A DNA stretch of 64,000 bases. It comes from Methylovorus sp. MM2. Lineage in GTDB: Bacteria > Pseudomonadota > Gammaproteobacteria > Burkholderiales > Methylophilaceae. The notes beneath the pieces were generated by a model. It was not told the DNA's origin, did not search any database, and saw nothing but the letters and a program-made list of their open reading frames with translations. How positions within the stretch are numbered: the stretch's first letter is position 1; each line of letters starts with the position of its first letter. The position numbers were made by a program, and so were the translations under genes. The stretch covers positions 147,033 to 211,032 of the forward strand of contig NZ_LXUF01000016.1 of assembly GCF_001648895.1 (NCBI RefSeq), read 5' to 3'. This document shows positions 19,939 to 29,600 of the stretch, one piece after another.

Positions 19939-20967
19939 TTATTTAAGATTTGCCTGGAAGAATGCAGCCAACTTGTCAAAGGGAATCAAGTTAACCCGGT
20001 CGTAAAGGTCGACATGGCCAGCACCAGGCACGATGACCAGTTCTTTTGGTTGACCAGCAAGTCGATAGGCCTCTTCACTGAATTCACGCGAATGTGCCTC
20101 TGCGCCCGTGATAAACAGCATTGGCCTGGGCGAAATTGTCTCAATGTCATTGAATGGATAAAAGTTCATGAACTTGGTATTACTTGATAATGTGGGATGG
20201 GTCGTCTTATCTGGAGATGAGCCAGCCGGTGTAAACTCGCCGCGCGGAGTTCGATAGAAATCATAGAATTCGCGTTGGATCGGATGGGTATTGTCATCCA
20301 ACTTATGCTCTGTTCCGCCTGTGTGCTTGGTGGCACCGCCGGTGAACTCCGCATAACGTTGTTCAGCAGCTTCTGCAATGATCTTTTTACGCTGTTCAAG
20401 TGTCAGTGAGTGATGCAGGGCGTTACGGTTTGCTGCACCCATGTCATACATGCTGACGGTTGCAATGGCTTTCATACGAGGATCGATCTTGGCTGCGCTG
20501 ATGACGAAACTGCCGCTTCCGCAGATGCCAAGAACACCGATACGCTCCTTGTCAATGAATGACCTGGTTCCAAGGAAGTCCACAGCAGCATTGAAGGCTT
20601 CTGAATATACATCTGGCAGAACAGCATTACGCGGCTGTCCCTCGCTCTCGCCCCAGAAGGACACATCGATGGCTAGCGTGACAAATCCTTGCTCGGCCAA
20701 TTTCTGTGCATAAAGATTCGAACTCTGCTCCTTCACGGCACCCATAGGGTGTCCAACAATGATGGCGGGGCTCTTGGCTTTCAAATCCAGTCCCTTGGGT
20801 TTGAAGAGATTGCCCACGACATTCATGTGGTACTGATTTTTGAACGTGACTTTCTCTACCGTTACTTTGTCGCTTTTGTAAAAATTGTCTGCACCGTTTG
20901 CCATATCGGCTGCTATCACATAAAACGGGGTCATAAATAGACCAAATAACATCGTTAGCTTCTTCAT
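19939..20967 (-). CDS. Exported alpha/beta hydrolase (dienelactone-hydrolase-like)
   Basis: 342 residues from the ATG at 20967, which has AGGAAAG upstream and opens on a signal peptide (MKKLTMLFGLFMTPFYVIAA); a longer in-frame reading to 21039 overlaps the upstream gene and is rejected. Core hydrolase features: oxyanion segment GHPMGAVKE, nucleophile elbow GICGSG with Cys at the nucleophile position, and C-terminal GAGHVDLYDR supplying the histidine. Likely a periplasmic esterase or hydrolase. Operon with the cyclophilin-like gene (4 bases upstream) and MFS transporter. Confidence 0.87.
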   Translation of the reverse strand: MKKLTMLFGLFMTPFYVIAADMANGADNFYKSDKVTVEKVTFKNQYHMNVVGNLFKPKGLDLKAKSPAIIVGHPMGAVKEQSSNLYAQKLAEQGFVTLAIDVSFWGESEGQPRNAVLPDVYSEAFNAAVDFLGTRSFIDKERIGVLGICGSGSFVISAAKIDPRMKAIATVSMYDMGAANRNALHHSLTLEQRKKIIAEAAEQRYAEFTGGATKHTGGTEHKLDDNTHPIQREFYDFYRTPRGEFTPAGSSPDKTTHPTLSSNTKFMNFYPFNDIETISPRPMLFITGAEAHSREFSEEAYRLAGQPKELVIVPGAGHVDLYDRVNLIPFDKLAAFFQANLK

Positions 20968-20971
20968 AAGA

Positions 20972-21439
20972 TTATCTTTCCTGATTGGTTGATTCTGGAT
21001 TGACCAGAGAAATAGTGGCTTTAATTGGCCCCGGCACACTTAAAGCTTCTATTCCTGAATTGATTGTTCCGAGCTTGATCAGACCCGGAGAATGGCCGAA
21101 ATCACGATAGAAGATGGCCAGATTTCCCCAGGGCGCATAGTAAGTTATGTCCCCAATGGATGGGTCTATCGCCGCCGGCGCATCTTTTTTGGTCAGCTTT
21201 TTAGGAAGATCACTGATCTTTTCAGTGCTGTTGTAATCCGTAAGCGTCAAAGTAAGCGGCAGCTGAGAAATGAATTCCCGAGCAGTTGGATTATCAAGCA
21301 GAGTCGCCTGTATCACTTTATTTCCCAGAGTAATGCTGATCTTCATAGCCCTCTCCTCAGCCATTGATAGTGCGGACCAATTCATTAAAAACACCAGTCC
21401 TGAGAACCAGATCAGCGTTTTTCTTGAAATCATCATCAT
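20972..21439 (-). CDS. Exported cyclophilin-like fold protein
   Basis: About 155 residues from one of three consecutive ATGs (21439, 21436, 21433), which open on a signal or anchor segment (RKTLIWFSGLVFLMNWSALSMA). The body (MKISITLGNKVIQATLLDNPTAREFISQLPLTLTL ... GDITYYAPWGNLAIFYRDFG) matches the small cyclophilin-like family found next to hydrolases and reductases. The longer reading to 21535 has no ribosome site or signal peptide at its start. First gene of the operon, divergent from lysR. Confidence 0.8.
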   Translation of the reverse strand: MMMISRKTLIWFSGLVFLMNWSALSMAEERAMKISITLGNKVIQATLLDNPTAREFISQLPLTLTLTDYNSTEKISDLPKKLTKKDAPAAIDPSIGDITYYAPWGNLAIFYRDFGHSPGLIKLGTINSGIEALSVPGPIKATISLVNPESTNQER

Positions 21440-21602
21440 GTTGTTAATCTGTCCTATACAAATGACGGCGGAATAAAAGCACCTGAAGCTGTATTCTTGC
21501 GAACTGGCATTACCATTTACTAGAATAAGAAACATACTAGGGCAAAAAGGATCACATGATTAGATGGTGTAATGTACATGCGCTTGTGAGAAAATCTCAC
21601 GA

Positions 21603-22496
21603 ATGAGCTATCCTAAAACAAATGACTTGCAAGCTTTTGTAGCCGTGGCCAGGGATCAAAGCTTTACCAAGGCCGCTGCAAAGTTGGGTATTACCCCTTC
21701 CGCTCTTAGCCATACCCTCAGGGCGCTAGAAGAAAAGTTAGGGGTTCGCTTGCTGACCCGTACTACACGTAACGTGTCAACGACTGATGCGGGTGAACGA
21801 TTGATGCGTTCAATTGCACCGCTATTCGATCAAATAGCAACTGAGGTAGAAGCTTTAAGTGAATTATCTGATAAGCCGAGAGGGACTATCCGCGTGTCAT
21901 GCACGGATGATCAAATCGAACTCTGCTTGCGACCAATGTTGGCGCAGTTTATCAATGACTATCCAGATATCTCTCTTGAGCTATATGTCGATTATGGGTT
22001 TACCAATATAGTTGAAGAGCGATTTGATGCTGGCATTCGTATGGGTGAAGCAATCAGTAAAGATATGATTGCCGTTCGCATCGGACCAGACTGGCGGTTG
22101 GCAGTCGTAGGTGCTCCAGATTATTTCAATAAAAATCCGATTCCTAGAACACCCCATGATTTAACCAAACATGCATGTGTCAATATTCGGCACAGGCCAT
22201 CTGGGTCAATCTACGCTTGGGAATTCGAAAAGGAGGGCCAGGCATTTACAGTGAAGGTTGAAGGTCAGCTTGTTTTCAATAGCATCATGCATGTGCTCAA
22301 TGCAGCTGTTGATGGAATCGGATTGGCCTACATTCCAGAAGAGTTAGTCGCACCCTATTTGGCTGATGGCCGACTAGTAGAGGTATTGGCTCCATGGTGC
22401 CCGAAATTTCAGGGGTACCATTTGTACTATCCAAACAGACGCCAGACATCCCCTGCATTCACAGCATTCGTTGAAGCTTTAAAGTATAAAGACTGA
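21603..22496 (+). CDS. LysR-family transcriptional regulator
   Basis: 297 residues. N-terminal winged helix (DLQAFVAVARDQSFTKAAAKLGITPSALSHTLRALEEKLGVRLLTRTTR) and a C-terminal substrate-binding domain. It is divergent from the cyclophilin-hydrolase-MFS-cupin-CMD operon, the standard layout for a LysR regulator acting on the 160-base gap between them. The effector is probably a substrate of the hydrolase or exporter. Confidence 0.93.
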   Translation: MSYPKTNDLQAFVAVARDQSFTKAAAKLGITPSALSHTLRALEEKLGVRLLTRTTRNVSTTDAGERLMRSIAPLFDQIATEVEALSELSDKPRGTIRVSCTDDQIELCLRPMLAQFINDYPDISLELYVDYGFTNIVEERFDAGIRMGEAISKDMIAVRIGPDWRLAVVGAPDYFNKNPIPRTPHDLTKHACVNIRHRPSGSIYAWEFEKEGQAFTVKVEGQLVFNSIMHVLNAAVDGIGLAYIPEELVAPYLADGRLVEVLAPWCPKFQGYHLYYPNRRQTSPAFTAFVEALKYKD

Positions 22497-22540
22497 ATTT
22501 AAAATGCTTATACAGATAGGATGTTTTTTTATTCCATCAG

Positions 22541-22566
22541 TGTCTGCTATTGGCCGCACGCAGACA
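22541..22566. repeat. TGTCYGC...GCAGACA intergenic palindrome, copy 2
   Basis: TGTCTGC, core TATTGGCCGCAC, GCAGACA. Seven-base perfect arms. It lies between lysR and the left end of the IS21 copy and is a relative of the 17856 repeat. Confidence 0.6.
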
Positions 22567-22698
22567 TCCAAATTTTCAACAATTCCTTCAAATTTGCCAC
22601 CCAAAACAGTTTAAAAAAGCTACTCTCTTAAACTCTTAAAAAGTGGCTTTGTCTATTATTGGTACGCTGAAGAACTCCCGCGCTCGATATTGGACAGT

Positions 22699-23442
22699 TT
22701 ATATTTTGGGAGAACGTAATTTCCGCATGGACTCCCCTTTAAGCTGAATACGTAGTGTTCCACTAACTAGCCTATCAAGAATGGCATCCGCCACTGTAGG
22801 GTTGCCACCCTGTAAATAGTCATGCCATAAGTCCACGGGTAATTGACTCGTAATCGCTGTGGACTTCCCGCCTGAACGACTATCAATTACTTCCAGCAAG
22901 TCGCTACGGCTTTGAGGGGTAAGAGTCGCAATCCCGAAATCATCTAATATTAGTAAGTCAACTTTTGCAAGTTGCATTAACCTTTTACGAAAGCTGCCAT
23001 CAGCATGCGCTAAATACAATTCTTCAAGCATTAATGTTAAGCGTTGGAAGCTTACTGACAAGCCTTGTCTACAAGCTTGATTACCCAAGGCACAGGCAAT
23101 CCAGGTTTTGCCACAACCTGTTGGCCCTGTGATGAGGAGATTAAAACCGCGCTTAATCCAATCTGTACTATTAAGACTGGCAATTTGAGCCTTATCAAGC
23201 CCTCTAATATGGCCATAATCAATGTCTTCCATACAGGCGTTGGCCTTTAATTTGGCAGATTTCAATAATCTGACCAGTCGTTTGTTTTCACGGTAAGTCT
23301 GCTCCTGATCAACCAGCATGCCGAATCGCTCTTCGAATGCTAGTCCTTGGCAAGCTGAGCTGGAGAGTTGTTCTTCATAGCCTTTACTCATGCCATTAAG
23401 GTTCATTTCAGATAATTTGTTCATGGTTTGTTGAGATAGCAT
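22699..23442 (-). CDS. istB: IS21-family helper ATPase IstB
   Basis: 247 residues. Walker A at 106-113 (GPTGCGKT), Walker B LLILDDFG with D167-D168, and sensor region TAITSQLPVDLWHDYL: a DnaC/IstB-type AAA+ ATPase that assembles on DNA and assists IstA. 22 bases downstream of istA, apparently intact. Confidence 0.96.
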   Translation of the reverse strand: MLSQQTMNKLSEMNLNGMSKGYEEQLSSSACQGLAFEERFGMLVDQEQTYRENKRLVRLLKSAKLKANACMEDIDYGHIRGLDKAQIASLNSTDWIKRGFNLLITGPTGCGKTWIACALGNQACRQGLSVSFQRLTLMLEELYLAHADGSFRKRLMQLAKVDLLILDDFGIATLTPQSRSDLLEVIDSRSGGKSTAITSQLPVDLWHDYLQGGNPTVADAILDRLVSGTLRIQLKGESMRKLRSPKI

Positions 23443-23464
23443 TTATTGATCCTTTTATAATTAT

Positions 23465-25021
23465 TTAGTGGTAGTAACTTGCACCACGGATATTGTCATG
23501 TTCAAAGTCTGCTTCTTGCAGAGACTCCGTTTTGCGATTGTGTTTGTCTAGGTTGTTTTTAAGGATGGAATGCAGACTAGCTGTTTTGGTGACTCCAATT
23601 TCTAAAGCCAGTTTGCATGCAGCCTCAAGCCGTTCATCACCGTATTTTTTGTACAATGATTTAATCGAAGTGGTCCATCGATATCCAAAGTCCCGATGTA
23701 CAGACTGAGCAAGTAGATATTTAAGGAATGCATGTGTATTGATGCCAACCGTAACTGCCCATTCCAGTTCATGTTCTGCATCCCATTTTGCGTAGTGACG
23801 ATGTGCGTCATTCATATGTTCGGAATTGGTAGTTTTTTCGCCATGAGCATAACTACGCGGATGGCTAGCAACCCGATTGCCACCGTGTAATAACTCAATG
23901 GTACTTGCTGTCACAATAGCCTCTAGCTGTTTGCGAACCAAGACATGCGGAACACTGTAAAAATGTCCGTCAATTTCCACATGGTAGTCATATCCTGCCC
24001 GTACTTTATAAAACTCCTTGTACTCATAAATCTCTGAAAGTAGTGGCTTCAATGCTGGCTTATCCAGAGCTTGAAAGGCTGCAAAGCGCGAACCTGGCAT
24101 TTTCTGAAATGGACGATTGTTCACCTCGACTAATAATGTTTTTATCGTTGCATTTAATTCAGATAGACTAGTAAATACCTGTTTTCTTATACGAAACATT
24201 ATCCAACGTTCAATAATAAGTACGCCGCCTTCAGCTTTAGATTTATCTTTAGGCTTGTATACACGAGCTGGAAATATCGCTGTTCCATAATGACTCGCCA
24301 TGTCCTGATAAGCTGTCTGGATGACGGGATCAGATCTGTTGGGTTTAGTGACTGCCGATTTTAGGTTATCGCAAATCACCATTAGAGGTACACCTCCAAA
24401 ATGTTCAAACATGCGGACATGCGAGGCAATCCAATTAGCTTTGCGCTGATTCCAAACAGCATCCGCGTAGATATAGTTCGATGCGCCTAGCACCCCTACA
24501 AATATCTGCGCATGCTTAACTTTACCAGTCTCTATGTCATGAATCGGTATCGTTGGCCCAGCATAATCAACGAATACCTTTTCGCCTGCCGTGTGAATTT
24601 GTCGGAGAGATCGTTTTAATGTTTTTTTGTATTCTCGATACTGTGTGCAATAGTTACTGTATTTCATGCCGTCTGGATGGTCTATGAGGTATTCAACATG
24701 CAGTTGTGCCAAAGTCGCACCTTTTTCCTTTAGTTCTTGATTCACTAAAGACCAGTCAGGTTTTCGATTAGGGGCACCATTTCTTTTTATTGTCGGAAAT
24801 AACCGCTTTTCTAAAGTTGCATCATCTAAATCAATTGGTAATGGCCATGTGATATTTGCATTGCTCATCCGCCGCAGATAATCTGCAACGGTTTTTCTGG
24901 AAACACCAATCGCTTTTTCTATCATGCGATGACTCATCCTGCTTTCAAAAGTCAGCCGTAATACATCACGAATTTTTCTCATCGGTAGCCTCCTATTCGA
25001 CATCACAATTTTTCGCTGCAC
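23465..25021 (-). CDS. istA: IS21-family transposase IstA
   Basis: 518 residues. N-terminal helix-turn-helix (RMIEKAIGVSRKTVADYLRRM) and a retroviral-type integrase core with D152 (VFVDYAGP), D218 (VICDNLKSAV) and E264 (SKAEG). All catalytic residues are present and no frameshift is visible, so it may be active. Start at 25021 or at the Met at residue 7. It could act on the related boxes at the outer ends of the 18.7-kb element; that is inference. Confidence 0.95.
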   Translation of the reverse strand: MQRKIVMSNRRLPMRKIRDVLRLTFESRMSHRMIEKAIGVSRKTVADYLRRMSNANITWPLPIDLDDATLEKRLFPTIKRNGAPNRKPDWSLVNQELKEKGATLAQLHVEYLIDHPDGMKYSNYCTQYREYKKTLKRSLRQIHTAGEKVFVDYAGPTIPIHDIETGKVKHAQIFVGVLGASNYIYADAVWNQRKANWIASHVRMFEHFGGVPLMVICDNLKSAVTKPNRSDPVIQTAYQDMASHYGTAIFPARVYKPKDKSKAEGGVLIIERWIMFRIRKQVFTSLSELNATIKTLLVEVNNRPFQKMPGSRFAAFQALDKPALKPLLSEIYEYKEFYKVRAGYDYHVEIDGHFYSVPHVLVRKQLEAIVTASTIELLHGGNRVASHPRSYAHGEKTTNSEHMNDAHRHYAKWDAEHELEWAVTVGINTHAFLKYLLAQSVHRDFGYRWTTSIKSLYKKYGDERLEAACKLALEIGVTKTASLHSILKNNLDKHNRKTESLQEADFEHDNIRGASYYH

Positions 25022-25065
25022 TAAGCGAAGTGTGGCAATTCAAATAGAATCGGTTATCACTATTG

Positions 25066-25338
25066 CCAAAACATAAAATTACTAATTGATTAATTTTCAT
25101 TGTGCTTCTCCATAGAGCCATAGAGATGTCACTGGCCCTCTAACATGTGTTGATAGGATGATTACCTAGTCGATAGGTATGGAGAGGCCTCGACCTTGAC
25201 AGTCGATGAAAGTGCGTAGACAATACAGAATCAAGGATGCAATCTTGAATGTAATGCCGAAGGCTTGGGCTCCACCCCAAGCCTTTCGCGCTTCTAAGGC
25301 CTAGTTTTTCTACTCTTTAATCCATTGTCTTCCTCCAT
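25066..25338. other. Non-coding stretch between the IS21 copy and the AlpA-like gene
   Basis: No gene recognised. It holds a GC-rich hairpin at 25260-25285 (AAGGCTTGGG / CCCAAGCCTT, six-base loop) without a T run on either strand. Confidence 0.5.
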
Positions 25339-25533
25339 TTATTGTTGTTGTGTGTTGTTGATCGGCTTTACCTGCTGTGCCATCCATAAATAAAATTCGC
25401 TTGTCAGAAATAAACGGTTTCGACCCACTTTGAATGATGGTGGCATTGGTAAGCCTTGGCTAAGCCTGTTTCTGGCTGTCGCTTTGGTAATCTTAAGTAC
25501 TTTGCTCACTTCATCTAAGTTCATTGTTTCCAT
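25339..25533 (-). CDS. AlpA-like helix-turn-helix regulator
   Basis: 64 residues: LDEVSKVLKITKATARNRLSQGLPMPPSFKVGRNRLFLTSEFYLWM. This is the short MerR/AlpA-type fold: an HTH, then an F-K-x-G-R-xx-xF segment as in AlpA and excisionase-like proteins. Such proteins usually control integration or early genes of satellites and islands. No integrase is present in the window, so it may be a remnant. Divergent from the 328-aa gene 93 bases away. Confidence 0.82.
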   Translation of the reverse strand: METMNLDEVSKVLKITKATARNRLSQGLPMPPSFKVGRNRLFLTSEFYLWMAQQVKPINNTQQQ

Positions 25534-25626
25534 CGTCGTCCTCTAAATCAAACGTAAACATCACGATGTATCATCATAAAAAACATCTAAAATAAAAAAT
25601 GCTCGTATTTTTGGACACTTGAACCA

Positions 25627-26613
25627 ATGCCCTTATATATTGATGATGAAATAATAGATAAAAGGATATGTGCATCGGTAGCTTATGCATTAAAGGCAAT
25701 CAAGTACGAGATGCAAGATTATGCTGTTACGCCAAGCCTCGCTCTTGCCCTTATAAAAAAGTACTTCTTACCTCTTCTACCAGGGGAATACCACGACTCT
25801 TTTTTAAAATTAAAACAGGTTTCTTGGGGAAAACTACATTGGAGTTACTCTGGTCTGATTTCCATGAGTTTCAAGGCTGGTGATTTAAGAGAACTACTAG
25901 AGGATATTGCTGCCTGTATTGATTGGATTTGCAGATACACCACCTTGCCACCAAGAGAACCTATTGTTTTTGATAACTTAGAAGTCAATATTTTCTTAGA
26001 TATTTATCGCTTTCTAAAAATAGAAGTCGCGCATCTGAGGTATTTAGATGGTGGGAAATTTGATGTCTTTAAGGCTTGTAAATATTGTTGGAGACAGCCC
26101 GTACCAAAGCGAAAAATATGTGTATTACATACCGCGAGTAGCAAACACATTGCCATTCAATCGATTGGTAATGAAAGTCTGGATGCTAGCTCACACTTTA
26201 CTAACTACAAGGAAGCTAAGCGCCAGAAGGTGACTTATGATCAAACAATCAATCAAATATTAACCAAAGAAACTCTTGCATTCCACAATGCGAATTTTGA
26301 TGATCCTATTTTGCTTCCTACGGAGAATATATGGTCGTGGCTACTCGAGAGGCGGCCATTTGCAGCGCAATTGATAATTGACATGAATCAATCAACGGAA
26401 GATGACAAGATTATCAACAGCCTCCTTTCAGTACTCCATTCCCCTACTAATCTCACTGAGACATTACTTCAGCCTTACATAAAAACTAATCAACACATCA
26501 AGACTCACCCGCAATTGATTTGGCTGATGTTGTTGCGTGCTGAAGCTTGGCTTATTACAAGAAATATGCGAAAAAGCAATTGGGGTGGAAATAGAAGGGA
26601 CTTAAATACATAA
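25627..26613 (+). CDS. Unknown 328-aa protein with a CX2CX10CX2H zinc-finger-like motif
   Basis: No family recognised. Soluble, no signal peptide. Residues near 149-167 read CKYCWRQPVPKRKICVLH, a CX2CX10CX2H pattern that could bind zinc; after it comes HTASSKHIAIQSIG and a mostly helical C terminus. Convergent with the STAND ATPase gene, 46 bases apart, and divergent from the AlpA-like gene. That context is common for island-encoded accessory proteins. No strong ribosome site before the ATG. Confidence 0.6.
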   Translation: MPLYIDDEIIDKRICASVAYALKAIKYEMQDYAVTPSLALALIKKYFLPLLPGEYHDSFLKLKQVSWGKLHWSYSGLISMSFKAGDLRELLEDIAACIDWICRYTTLPPREPIVFDNLEVNIFLDIYRFLKIEVAHLRYLDGGKFDVFKACKYCWRQPVPKRKICVLHTASSKHIAIQSIGNESLDASSHFTNYKEAKRQKVTYDQTINQILTKETLAFHNANFDDPILLPTENIWSWLLERRPFAAQLIIDMNQSTEDDKIINSLLSVLHSPTNLTETLLQPYIKTNQHIKTHPQLIWLMLLRAEAWLITRNMRKSNWGGNRRDLNT

Positions 26614-26659
26614 CTTAATTTTGCAGCAGCCTGACGTTCTTTTGATAATGTTCTACATC

Positions 26660-29600
26660 TCATTTATTTGGGTCCCGGAAGTCTACTGATATCACCTCAA
26701 TTCGATCAATATCAGGATTGGCTTTAGTCAACTCAATAGCGCGAATACTCAAACGCTCAAGAATTTCTATGTATTCCAGCCTTTTGCCGCCCTGTGGATT
26801 CTCCCATGAATGATCCACGTTATGTACCATCAAGAAAAACCCTAGCCTTATATCGTGCGCTCGCATGTATTGCTTCATGAGTTGGTTCTCCAACCGCTCC
26901 AGCAAAACGTGAAGCGGCCAAGACTCGGCTACTTTTAGTTCCAAACAGCATCCTATAAGTTTAGGATAATCAAATCGCAAGTCAGGATTCTTTCCAGGAT
27001 CGACTTCCGCTTCTTGAGTGGCTATATATCTATGGCGAGAGGTCTCAGTTAATTTGGTGTGGAACCATTTTCTAAAATCAGCTTCAATCCATTTCGTGTG
27101 CGCTTGATTTCTTATACTACTTCCATCGGGAAGCTCCACGTTGTATTTGATGTCTAGCAATCTTGAGTGTACTAGATTAAAAAGTTGTTCAGCGTTTCGA
27201 GGCGAAAATTCATTTTCTTTTCGTAACTCGATTACTTGAGATGGAACGAATTCACTTGCATCGGCGATGATCTTAATCTGTTTTTGGATGACCTCTTGCA
27301 ACCAGTGCTTATGTGGCTCCAAATCAGGACTGATTACTACTTTACGAAGTTGCTCTAAGATATTAGGGCCTTGCAACTGCGAGAATTTATCTATCAAACC
27401 GTATCTAAAATCTTGGGCATGATCTCTGTCACCAGGAGAATAAGCGCCAGTGCGGTTTATATCTTCTTTAGGATTAACATACTTATATACAAATATTACG
27501 AAGTTAGCCCAAAATCTAGGGTCGAAGTATTGCGGTTCTGGGAGAACTAGAGCGCTTTTAAAGCGATTTCCTCCTAGATTTCCTAAAATACCAACAATCC
27601 ATTCGTTAGCTCTTTCCGGTATTTTCTTTATCTTTTCATCGGAGTATTTCATTGCAGATAGGGGATCTACCTGAAAAAATAAACCTAACCATATTTTGCA
27701 TCGATTATCTTCAGGTTCATATATATTCAGTCTGGAAGTACAAAGTGCTTTTACGGAATTAATAACTGGACTCTCCCTTTGAATTAGAATTGATATCGTA
27801 GCATCCAATATTTGAGAGCTAACAGGGTCTAACTCTTGCAGTTTGATTAATAAATTTTGGCGTATCAGCGGCCAATGCTCTCTTCCGCCCCATAAAAGCT
27901 TTTGAATAACCGAATTAGAAATATTGGTTTCATCAAATAACCATTCAAGCTCCATCGAGTTTGAGAACTCTTGAACAAAAATCTCTGGCCTTGCCTCAAT
28001 AAAAGAATTTAACCAATCAGGAAACCCATTCATTTCGTTCAAGGAATATCTACATACGCGCAGAGAATCTTCAGCTGAAATATCCGAAAAAGTTATTTTC
28101 TTGCGAACGACAAGTGATTGGAGACCACACAAACCAGTGATAATGCTTTGGGGGGTTGAGTGAGGGATAAGCTGTGCTGGTAGCAAAGGCATTACTTTGT
28201 TCCATGATTTCTCTGCTCCACGTCTGGTAGCCCAAGCAATCAATTTACCGCGTTTTTTCTCTAAATAAGACCAGTCATTAATGGCCCACCGCGAAGTTTT
28301 TTCCTGAAACGAAACCTCGTGAAGCAAATGACTTATGAAGTGTTGGTTCTTCCCTGTATAGATACTGCGTAAACCGGTATATAAATAATACCTATCGAGT
28401 ATTCCATTCGTAAATTTCTCATATCTTCTTTTTATGTATTTCTTCCACTCTCCCCCTTCTAATTTGTATTTCCAATTCATACGCCAATGGACAGAAAAAT
28501 TTCGAAAGATATTTGGAAGCGACAGTTGTAGGCACTCTAAGAGCGGGATCTGGGTTTTACCAGAGAGTTTTAGCAATCTTATTAGCTTGAAACTCAAAGA
28601 AGGAACCCAAAGCTCTAGTGCTAATCGGTGGGCAACTTGAACATCTTTAAAGTTATTGTTTTTCTCACAAAAACTTACCAACCATTCAATATCGTTTGAA
28701 TCAAATTGAATAAATCTCCAAAGTCTACTAATCCTCCATAAATTTTCTTTAGGCTCTCCAAGAGTGATGCGATGCAACTCCACACCAGTAATAAATGCCT
28801 GCTCCTTGATCTCGGCATTTGCGTTTAAAGTTTTTTTGAAATTAGACACAAGATTTTCATCGGTAAAATGAAGGCCATGATTCATCAAATTATCTAGCAA
28901 ATGAAGAGCATTAACGATCACCAAATTCTCAACCGAAGCTGTTTTCGATTTCACTGCTTTATCAAGAGCAATGATTAATAATTGCGCAAGCCACTCACGG
29001 CGTTCCTCTTCATCAAGATCATAAGTAGTGTCTTCGGGAACAAACTCCATTATTTCGATAAGAATGGATATTAGTTGGATAAAATCTAATTTATCCGAAA
29101 CGGCACTGAAATGCTTCTTTAACCGCCATGATGCTCCAGTGGAGTACCTGTTTGGGGCGGTAGAGTTGAGAATTAATGTTTTCAACTCATGGCTGCTAAG
29201 GTTGTCTGGATAAAGGCATTCAATCAACTCAGTAAGAACTGAGTGAGGAAATGGAGGGAGTAATAAAGCTTCATGCTTTAATTGTGCGAGATAATTTGTA
29301 TCAGAGTTAGCTTCAAAACATTGGATAGCTAAGATCCTATTAGTTTCTGTAGTATCGCTATCAGAGAATATCTTTAATACAGATGGCAAACACTCTCTTA
29401 AACTCCCGAATTTAACGACAAGTAATAGTTCACTGATAAATCTCGATTCTGTTTGTGGCGATTGCAGTAACTCCGAAATACTGTCACAAAGATTGCTATC
29501 CGCGATACGACTTAAAATAGCAGGATCATAATTAATTCTATTTATTTGTCCATTCTTATAGAGTTTATCAATTTTAAGCAGTAACTCCCGTCTGTAATCA

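Larger units (their letters stand above)
22573..25065 (-). mobile_element. IS21-family insertion sequence (istA/istB), ends approximate
   Basis: istA and istB are adjacent on the minus strand with normal lengths. The left flank has TTTGCCAC (22593-22600) after ATTCCTTCAAA, and the right flank has the inverted GAATTGCCACAC (about 25030-25041). Both resemble the GTAGCCAC boxes at the ends of the 18.7-kb element. CCAAA occurs at 22568-22572 and 25066-25070 and would give a 2.49-kb IS with a 5-bp duplication, but the implied tips do not start TG and do not align well, so the exact ends remain open. Confidence 0.7.

Noticed and set aside
20968..21039. N-terminal extension of the alpha/beta hydrolase
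   Set aside because: It overlaps the upstream gene, while the internal ATG has a good ribosome site and signal peptide.
22541..22566. TGTCTGC palindrome as the tip of the IS21 copy
   Set aside because: A related copy lies at 17856 next to no IS, so it is a separate repeat.
25260..25285. GC-rich hairpin as terminator or origin
   Set aside because: No T run on either strand and no iterons or replication gene nearby.
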